The notes beneath the pieces are model-generated. The model ran no database searches, was not told the DNA's origin, and saw only the letters and a list, made by a program, of their open reading frames with translations. From positions 372,001 through 436,000 of the forward strand of contig NZ_QZWF01000003.1 of the NCBI RefSeq assembly GCF_004187715.1: a stretch of DNA of 64,000 nt. Reading direction: 5' to 3'. Source of the DNA: Streptomyces sp. F001 (lineage in GTDB: Bacteria; Actinomycetota; Actinomycetes; Streptomycetales; Streptomycetaceae). Of the stretch, positions 58,468 to 64,000 are shown in pieces (position 1 is the first letter of the stretch; each line of letters opens with the position of its first letter). The translations under genes and the position numbers were made by a program.

Positions 58468-59022
58468 CGCTCCTTCGGCCAGTCCTGTGCAGTCCCTCTT
58501 CCGGTCGGTCCTACCAGCTTATTTTCGTTATCCACAGGCGTTATCCACAGGTACGCTTCTCGACCTGGGGACAAGTCGACAGGGGAGTGCCACTCGGTCG
58601 ACAAATCGGCCTGCATGCCCTCATCGCGTCCACCGGGGCGCAGGCCACCCTTCGTCCATGCTTTTCCTTCGGGCCACCCTTCGGAGCGAAGCATTTCCAC
58701 TCAGAAGTGGACATAAGTGACGTTTACCCCTGGAATCCTGAGCTTCATCCATGAGTTTCGGAATGATCAACTCCGACATCCACAGATCTTCACACAGCCT
58801 GTGGATAACTCTTCGGAGGGTGTGGATTCCTGTGGACAACCGAACCCCCAAGTGCCGTACTCATCAAGGAAATCCAGTCAAGCGGCCACCCCTCTCATGC
58901 CCCGATCAAGGGAACCCAAAGATCGTTACTGACAGCACGACAATTCACTCACATCTGTATGTAAGCCGCATCTCGGAATAGTGAGTCGTGGGCCCTCACC
59001 CCGCACCGGTAGCCTTGACCGC
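58468..59022. promoter_or_regulatory. pheA-serS spacer with DnaA-box cluster
   Basis: 555 bp, no gene. DnaA boxes: TTATCCACA (58528-58536), TTATCCACA (58541-58549), near-box ACATCCACA (58776-58784), reverse TGTGGATAA (58800-58808), TGTGGATTC (58821-58829) and exact consensus TGTGGACAA (58831-58839). Just before serS, TAGCCT (59010-59015) may be a -10 leaving a 7-nt leader. Confidence 0.65.
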
Positions 59023-60300
59023 GTGATTGACCTTCGCCTGCTCCGTGAGGACCCCGACCGTGTGCGCGCCTCCCAGCGCGCCCGTGGAGAGGACGTCGCG
59101 CTCGTCGACGCTCTCCTGTCTGCCGACGAGCGGCGCAGGTCGTCCGGCGTCCGCTTCGACGAACTGCGCGCCGAGCAGAAGGCGCTCGGCAAGCTGATCC
59201 CCAAGGCCACCGGGGACGAGAAGGCCGAGCTGCTGAAGAAGGCGAGCCAGCTCGCCGCCGACGTCAAGACGGCCGACGCCGAGCGCGACGCGGCCGACAC
59301 CGAGACCCAGGAGCTCCTCCTCCGGCTGGGCAACCTCGTCCATCCAGACGTCCCCGTGGGCGGCGAGGAGGACTTCGTCACCCTGGAGACGCACGGCACG
59401 ATCCGTGACTTCGGCGCCGAGGGCTTCGAGCCCAAAGACCACCTGGAGCTCGGCCAGCTGCTCGGCGCCATCGACGTCGAGCGCGGCGCGAAGGTCTCGG
59501 GCTCGCGTTTCTACTTCCTGACGGGCGTCGGCGCGCTGCTGGAGCTGGCCCTGGTGAACGCCGCGCTGGCGCAGGCCACGGCGGCCGGCTTCACGCCGAT
59601 GCTGACGCCGGCGCTGGTCCGCCCGCAGGCCATGGGCGGTACGGGCTTCCTCGGCCAGGCCTCGCAGGACGTCTACCACCTCGACAGCGACGACCTGTAC
59701 CTGGTCGGCACCTCCGAGGTGGCGCTCGCCGGCTACCACATGGACGAGATCCTCGACGCCGACCGCCTCCCGCTGCGCTACGCGGGCTTCTCGCCCTGCT
59801 TCCGCCGCGAGGCCGGCTCGCACGGCAAGGACACACGGGGCATCTTCCGCGTCCACCAGTTCGACAAGGTCGAGATGTTCTCCTACGTGGCCCCCGAGGA
59901 CTCGCAGGCCGAGCACCAGCGCCTGCTGGAGTGGGAGAAGCAGTGGCTGACGTCGCTGGAGCTGCCGTACCGCGTCATCGACGTCGCCTCCGGTGACCTC
60001 GGCGCCTCGGCCTCGCGCAAGTTCGACTGCGAGGCGTGGATCCCGACGCAGGGCAAGTACCGCGAGCTGACCTCGACCTCGGACTGCACCGAGTTCCAGT
60101 CCCGCCGTCTGTCGATCCGGGTCCGCGAGGACAAGAAGGTGCGGCCGCTGGCCACGCTCAACGGCACACTGTGCGCCGTACCGCGCACGATCGTGGCAAT
60201 CCTGGAGAACCACCAGCAGGCCGACGGCTCGGTCCGCGTGCCCGAGGTCCTGCGCCCGTATCTGGGCGGCCGGGAGGTCCTGGAGCCGGTGGCCAAGTGA
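59023..60300 (+). CDS. serS: Seryl-tRNA synthetase
   Basis: 425 aa from GTG 59023; no ribosome site, so leaderless translation from a nearby -10 is likely. N-terminal antiparallel coiled coil (about 25-105) that grips the long arm of tRNA-Ser. Class II motifs: [20 protein letters not shown] (motif 2), HQFDKVEMF and [20 protein letters not shown] (motif 3), [10 protein letters not shown]. Charges the tRNA-Ser genes found elsewhere in this window. Confidence 0.97.
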   Translation: MIDLRLLREDPDRVRASQRARGEDVALVDALLSADERRRSSGVRFDELRAEQKALGKLIPKATGDEKAELLKKASQLAADVKTADAERDAADTETQELLLRLGNLVHPDVPVGGEEDFVTLETHGTIRDFGAEGFEPKDHLELGQLLGAIDVERGAKVSGSRFYFLTGVGALLELALVNAALAQATAAGFTPMLTPALVRPQAMGGTGFLGQASQDVYHLDSDDLYLVGTSEVALAGYHMDEILDADRLPLRYAGFSPCFRREAGSHGKDTRGIFRVHQFDKVEMFSYVAPEDSQAEHQRLLEWEKQWLTSLELPYRVIDVASGDLGASASRKFDCEAWIPTQGKYRELTSTSDCTEFQSRRLSIRVREDKKVRPLATLNGTLCAVPRTIVAILENHQQADGSVRVPEVLRPYLGGREVLEPVAK

Positions 60301-61100
60301 CCACCGGCTTCCCCTACCGCCTCATCGCCACCGACCTCGACGGAACGCTGCTGCGCTCCGACGAGTCGGTCTCGCAGCGCACCCGCGACGCGCTCGCCGC
60401 GGCCACCGCGGCGGGCGCCGCGCACATCGTCGTCACCGGCCGTGCGGTCCCGTGGACCCGGCACATCCTCGACGACCTCGGCTACCACGGGCTCGCGGTC
60501 TGCGGGCAGGGCGCGCAGGTCTACGACGCCGGCGAACACCGTCTGCTGACGTCGGTGACCCTGGACCGGCAACTGGCCGGGGTGGCCCTGGCCAAGATCG
60601 AGGCGGAGGTCGGTCCGCTGTATCTGGCGGCCAGCCGCGACGGGCTGAACGGCGAGGTGCTGGTCGGGCCCGGCTACTCGGTCACGGGCGCCCTTCCGGC
60701 CACTCCGTTCACCGATGTGTCCGATCTGTGGGCCGCCCCGCTGAACAAGATCTACATCCAGCATCCGACGCTGACGGACGACGAACTCGCCGAGGCGGCC
60801 CGCCGGGCTGCGGGCGGCTTCGTCACCGTCGCCATGGCCGGCCAGGGCATCGTCGAACTCCTCCCCCTCGGCCTCTCGAAGGCCACGGGGCTGTCACTGG
60901 CCGCCCGCCGCCTGGGCATGAAGGCCGCGGACACCATCGCCTTCGGCGACATGCCCAACGACATCCCGATGTTCGCCTGGGCGGCCCGGGGAGTGGCGAT
61001 GGCCAACGCCCATGAGGAACTGAGGGCGGTGGCAGACGAGGTGACGTCCTCGAACGAGGAGGACGGCATCGCGGTGGTGCTGGAGCGGTTGCTGGGTTAG
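60297..61100 (+). CDS. HAD-superfamily Cof-type phosphatase
   Basis: 267 aa from GTG 60297 (4-bp overlap with serS). Motif [14 protein letters not shown] (Asp nucleophile, 9-21), motif [11 protein letters not shown] (Thr), cap domain about 85-190, motif III Lys in [13 protein letters not shown] and motif [13 protein letters not shown]. Type IIB HAD, probably a sugar-phosphate or nucleotide phosphatase; substrate not predictable. Co-expressed with serS. Confidence 0.93.
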   Translation: MTTGFPYRLIATDLDGTLLRSDESVSQRTRDALAAATAAGAAHIVVTGRAVPWTRHILDDLGYHGLAVCGQGAQVYDAGEHRLLTSVTLDRQLAGVALAKIEAEVGPLYLAASRDGLNGEVLVGPGYSVTGALPATPFTDVSDLWAAPLNKIYIQHPTLTDDELAEAARRAAGGFVTVAMAGQGIVELLPLGLSKATGLSLAARRLGMKAADTIAFGDMPNDIPMFAWAARGVAMANAHEELRAVADEVTSSNEEDGIAVVLERLLG

Positions 61101-61541
61101 CAGTTGCTGTCTAACGTGCGTAGCTGCGGGCAGCTGTGCCTCCCCCAGTGCCTTAAGGGCCTGGGGGGACCCCCAGGGCGGCACGGGTGGGCGCAGGCGG
61201 CACCTCGTAGTGCCGAGCTGCGCACCCGCCCCGCCGCCCCAGCGCAGCGCGCCTCTCAAAGAGGCGACACCTGGGAAGGCGGCCCACGCGAGCGCAACGC
61301 TCACGTGCTCGAAGCGGCCGCCCCGGGCACCCCCCGTGCGGGACGGGCTCGACGGAGCGTTGGGGCTACTCCGGAGCCCGCCGCGGGCTGCCCTGTCGGG
61401 AGCTGGACGTACTGCCGTGCATGGGCATCACCCAACTCCTCTCCCAGAACATGGCGCCGGCTCGATCCGGCGTCGTGGACACAACCACTCTGCCGGTACG
61501 ACGAGTTGGGCGCCACTGATTAAGGGCGGGCCGCACGGTGG
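61101..61541. repeat. Streptomyces-type intergenic repeat region (441 bp)
   Basis: Segment about 61118-61230 has the form of a repeat that I recognise from other Streptomyces intergenic regions (GCGGGCAGCTGTGCC, then GGCACGGGTGGGCGCAGGCG). A paired stem GGGTGGGCGCAGGCGGCAC / GTGCCGAGCTGCGCACCC lies at 61185-61227, with nearby CCTGGGGGGACCCCCAGG. The rest holds no convincing gene. Confidence 0.5.
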
Positions 61542-61808
61542 CTACCGGCGGCGCCACCTGCGCCGACGCACCTTGCTGAAGAACCACCCCGCAGGCGGCT
61601 CGTCGGAGCGCCACAGCTGCGGCTCGGGCTCCTCACGGCGCCAGCGCTCGGCAAGCATCCGGGCCCGCGCGGACGGCTCGGACGTCTCGGCGGCGCGTAT
61701 GAAGTCCTCGTCCAGGACGAGGTCGTCCCAGGTCTCGGACCCGGCGCCATCCCCGGCCTCGTTCCCGGACCGACCTCGACCCTCGCCCTGCGGCGTCTGC
61801 CCTGCCAT
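61542..61808 (-). CDS. Small cytoplasmic protein, unknown (conserved in Streptomyces)
   Basis: 88 aa, GGGAGGAACC before ATG 61808. Gly/Glu-rich start, then an acidic-helical segment (TWDDLVLDEDFIRAAETSEP) and a basic helix ARARMLAERWRREEPEP. It ends GWFFSKVRRRRWRRR, a strongly cationic tail. No membrane helix. Conserved next to the ABC transporter; function unknown. Confidence 0.8.
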   Translation of the reverse strand: MAGQTPQGEGRGRSGNEAGDGAGSETWDDLVLDEDFIRAAETSEPSARARMLAERWRREEPEPQLWRSDEPPAGWFFSKVRRRRWRRR

Positions 61809-61915
61809 CCCGGTTCCTCCCAGCCGTACTTCCCCCGTACATTCCGCTTTGCCCAGTGTGCCCGGACAGAGGTGAAGCCCACGTCAAGGCCGAGCCGCCG
61901 GCCGTGCGGCCCCGG

Positions 61916-62635
61916 TCACTCCTCCCCGGCCAGGGTCAGCGACCGCAGCTTCTGGCCGGCGTACCAGGTGGCGAGCACCGTGACCGCCACCAGCAGCACC
62001 GTCGCGGTCGGCAGCCCGACGTCCGAGGTCACCAGGTCACCCTCGCCGACCCGGTGGGCCACCGCCAGCGACCACTGCTGGACGCTCAGCGTGCGCGCCC
62101 CGGCCACGAGGGAGCCGAACAGGGCCTCCCAGACCAGCGCATAGACGAGGCCGAAGACGACCGCGTGCCGGGACACCGTGCCGAGCAGCAGGAACAGGGC
62201 CGCGTAGGCGATGGAGGCGACCAGCGCGGCCACCGTGTAGGCGACGGCGATCTGCTGGCCGTTGCCGTTCAGGATCAGGCCCGCGATGAGCGTGGGCACC
62301 GCCGAGAACACCATGGTCACGGCGATCGCGACGATCAGCTTGGTGAAGATGATCGTCGGCCGTTTCACCGGCTTGGACAGCAGGTACACCACCGAGCCGT
62401 CGTCGATCTCCGGCCCGATGGCGCCCGTGCCCGCGATGACGCCGATGATCGGCACCATCGTGGCGAGCGCCAGCCCGCCGAGCAGGTCGGCGGCGGTCTG
62501 GTCGTCCGCGCCGGCGAGGCCGCGCACCACCACGGAGATGGCGATCAGCAGCAGCGGCAGCGCGCCGAGAATGAGGGCCCGGCGACGGCCGAGCAGGGCC
62601 CGGTAGGTGAGTCGGGCGACTGTGGGGTCGTACAT
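61916..62635 (-). CDS. ABC-2 type permease
   Basis: 239 aa from ATG 62635. Six hydrophobic helices: RALILGALPLLLIAISVVVRG (19-39), LGGLALATMVPIIGVIAGTGA, IIFTKLIVAIAVTMVFSAVP, VAYTVAALVASIAYAALFLLL, AVVFGLVYALVWEALFGSLV and TATVLLVAVTVLATWYAGQ. The conserved EIDDGSVVYLLSKPVKR loop marks ABC-2 exporters. Operon with the ATPase (10-bp gap) and a second permease. Confidence 0.92.
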   Translation of the reverse strand: MYDPTVARLTYRALLGRRRALILGALPLLLIAISVVVRGLAGADDQTAADLLGGLALATMVPIIGVIAGTGAIGPEIDDGSVVYLLSKPVKRPTIIFTKLIVAIAVTMVFSAVPTLIAGLILNGNGQQIAVAYTVAALVASIAYAALFLLLGTVSRHAVVFGLVYALVWEALFGSLVAGARTLSVQQWSLAVAHRVGEGDLVTSDVGLPTATVLLVAVTVLATWYAGQKLRSLTLAGEE

Positions 62636-62645
62636 CTTCGGCCTC

Positions 62646-63557
62646 CTACGCCGCGACCAGATACGAGAACACGGACTCGAGGGACTCGTCGGACGGCGAG
62701 ACCGTCAGCAGACGGATGCCCTGGTCCCGGGCCACCCGCGGCAGCAGGGCGGTGAAACGGCCGAAGTCGACGGCCTGGATACGCAACGCGCCCTCCGTCA
62801 GGTCGACTTCGATGCCGGACGTCGACGGGTCGGCGATCAGCGCGGCCGCGAGGGCGCGGTCGTCGCTGGAACGCACCAGGTAACGGTGCGGCCGGTCGGT
62901 CATCAGGCGGCGGATCTTGCGGAAGTCGCCGCTGGCCGCGTGCCGTCCGGCGACGACGACCTCGATGTGCCAGGCGAGTTGCTCGACCTCTTCGAGGATG
63001 TGGGACGAGAACAGCACGGTGCGGCCCTCGTCGCCCATGCGCCGCAGCAGATCCATCAGCTGCATGCGCTGGCGCGGGTCCATGCCGTTGAACGGCTCGT
63101 CGAGCAGAAGCAGCGACGGGTCGTGGACCAGCGCGGACGCCATCTTCACGCGCTGACGCATGCCCTTGGAGTACGTGGCGATCTTGCGGTCCTGCGCGTA
63201 CTCCATCTCGACGGTGGCCAGGGCCTTTTGGGCCGCGGTGGCCCCGAGGCCGTGCAACTCGGCGTTGGCGACGACGAATTCGCGGCCGGTGAGGAAGTCG
63301 TACATCGCCTCGCGCTCGGGGACGATGCCGATGTGCTTGTAGATCGACTCGTTGCGCCACACCTGCCGGCCGTCGAGGGTGACCGTGCCGGTGGACGGGG
63401 CCAGGAAGCCGCCCATCATGTTGATCAGGGTGGACTTTCCGGCGCCGTTGGGGCCCAGGAGGCCGGTGACGCCGGGGCCGATCGTCATGGTGATGTCGTT
63501 GACGGCGACCACGTTGCCGAACCAGCGGGAGACGTGGTCGATGGAGAGCGTGGTCAC
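62646..63557 (-). CDS. ABC transporter ATP-binding protein
   Basis: 303 aa from GTG 63557, GTGA overlap with the upstream permease. Walker A GLLGPNGAGKSTLI (about 33-46), signature YSKGMRQRVKMA (about 128-139), Walker B SLLLLDEPFNGMD (about 147-159) and H-loop VLFSSHILEEVE. C-terminal DUF-like region (about 225-303) typical of multidrug/antibiotic exporters (CcmA/DrrA type). Couples ATP hydrolysis to export of an unknown compound. Confidence 0.94.
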   Translation of the reverse strand: MTTLSIDHVSRWFGNVVAVNDITMTIGPGVTGLLGPNGAGKSTLINMMGGFLAPSTGTVTLDGRQVWRNESIYKHIGIVPEREAMYDFLTGREFVVANAELHGLGATAAQKALATVEMEYAQDRKIATYSKGMRQRVKMASALVHDPSLLLLDEPFNGMDPRQRMQLMDLLRRMGDEGRTVLFSSHILEEVEQLAWHIEVVVAGRHAASGDFRKIRRLMTDRPHRYLVRSSDDRALAAALIADPSTSGIEVDLTEGALRIQAVDFGRFTALLPRVARDQGIRLLTVSPSDESLESVFSYLVAA

Positions 63558-64000
63558 AGTCCGACCTTTCGGTAGCGGCGCATCAGGAGGCCGTAGCAGG
63601 CGGCGATCAGGCCGAGGGCGACGAGGACGTAGACCACGCCCTCCCCGTTCGTCGGGCCGACGCCTCCGGGAAACGCCGAAGTCGCGCCGAGGAACGCGGA
63701 CTGCACGCCGTCGATGAGCGTGATCGGTGAGAAGAGGCCGATCCATGCAATGGATCCGCTGCTGTTCTGCACCTCGGCGATGGCCTGAAGGGTGGAGACC
63801 GCGCCGTAGGAGATGGTCAGGACGGCGATCACGGCCGCGATGCCGAAGCCGCGGCGCGGAGTGACCGCCGCGATGACCAGGCCGAGACCGGCGAAGAGCA
63901 GCGAGAGCAGTGCCACGGAGACGAGTCCCTGTGCGAATCCCTTGGTCTGGTCGGCGAAGTCGAGCTTGGCCAGCAGAGCGCCCACATAGAGGACGAGCAG
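63554..64000 (-). CDS. ABC-2 type permease, 5' end beyond window
   Basis: 149 codons are visible and the start lies to the right of the window. Hydrophobic helices: GLVSVALLSLLFAGLGLVIAA, FGIAAVIAVLTISYGAVSTL, IAWIGLFSPITLIDGVQSAFL and VYVLVALGLIAACYGLLMRRY. Ends KVGL, overlapping the ATPase start. Partner of the ATPase and second permease; probably a heterodimeric exporter. Confidence 0.88.
   Translation of the reverse strand: MLVLYVGALLAKLDFADQTKGFAQGLVSVALLSLLFAGLGLVIAAVTPRRGFGIAAVIAVLTISYGAVSTLQAIAEVQNSSGSIAWIGLFSPITLIDGVQSAFLGATSAFPGGVGPTNGEGVVYVLVALGLIAACYGLLMRRYRKVGL

Overview
The window is actinobacterial and almost certainly from a Streptomyces chromosome. G+C is very high with G/C-rich third codon positions. 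There are many GTG starts and 4-bp ATGA/GTGA stop-start overlaps. The gene content is typical of the genus: subtilisin-inhibitor-like protein, RsbW-type ATPases with a SpoIIE-type phosphatase, DUF5926, and a Sco/PCuAC/CopCD/DyP copper operon. Two tRNA-Ser genes and serS lie in the same window.

Layout. 1-5.8 kb: an XRE/TPR regulator faces a RiPP locus of the graspetide type. The locus has an RsbW-like ATPase, a small Cys protein, a 75-aa precursor, an ATP-grasp ligase and a PIMT-like methyltransferase, chained by stop-start overlaps. A hairpin and an HPr-kinase-like P-loop gene follow. 5.9-7.7 kb: a promoter set up for leaderless translation drives an unknown 210-aa gene and an XRE-ImmA/IrrE metallopeptidase gene. 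7.9-17 kb: an integrative element next to tRNA-Ser(GCT). It has a tyrosine integrase, XRE repressor, two small HTH/excisionase-type genes, BRO/KilAC antirepressor, Rep-like wHTH protein, HExxH protein and ribbon-helix-helix protein, plus an iteron-like array. No copy of the tRNA 3' end was found to its left, so the left boundary is unknown and the RiPP locus may or may not be cargo.

17-31 kb is chromosomal: an SSI-like inhibitor, a giant PAS sensor broken by apparent frameshifts, a TetR/MFS pair with two matching operators, FadD, an ECF sigma factor, an Ltp2-ChsH1-ChsH2-like operon, a small secreted protein and a Prim-Pol. 31.4-40.8 kb is a complete AICE of the pSAM2 type inserted in tRNA-Ser(TGA), bounded by about 57-bp tRNA repeats. 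It has int, xis, repSA, spd genes, spdB2, traSA and a GntR (KorSA-like) repressor with three GTCCTAGGAC operators, plus a large nested inverted repeat that may be an origin or transfer locus.

40.9-64 kb is core chromosome: HtrA-like protease, GDPD, two RsbW-like ATPases, DUF5926, a second Prim-Pol, PP2C phosphatase, aminopeptidase P, the copper operon (YcnI, Sco, PCuAC, CopCD, DtpA), pheA, a DnaA-box cluster, serS, a HAD phosphatase, a Streptomyces-type intergenic repeat, and an ABC transporter running off the right edge. Several single-base frame breaks fall in G/C homopolymers of low-complexity segments (PAS sensor, MFS, HtrA), which suggests consensus errors. Gene calls there should be read with that in mind.
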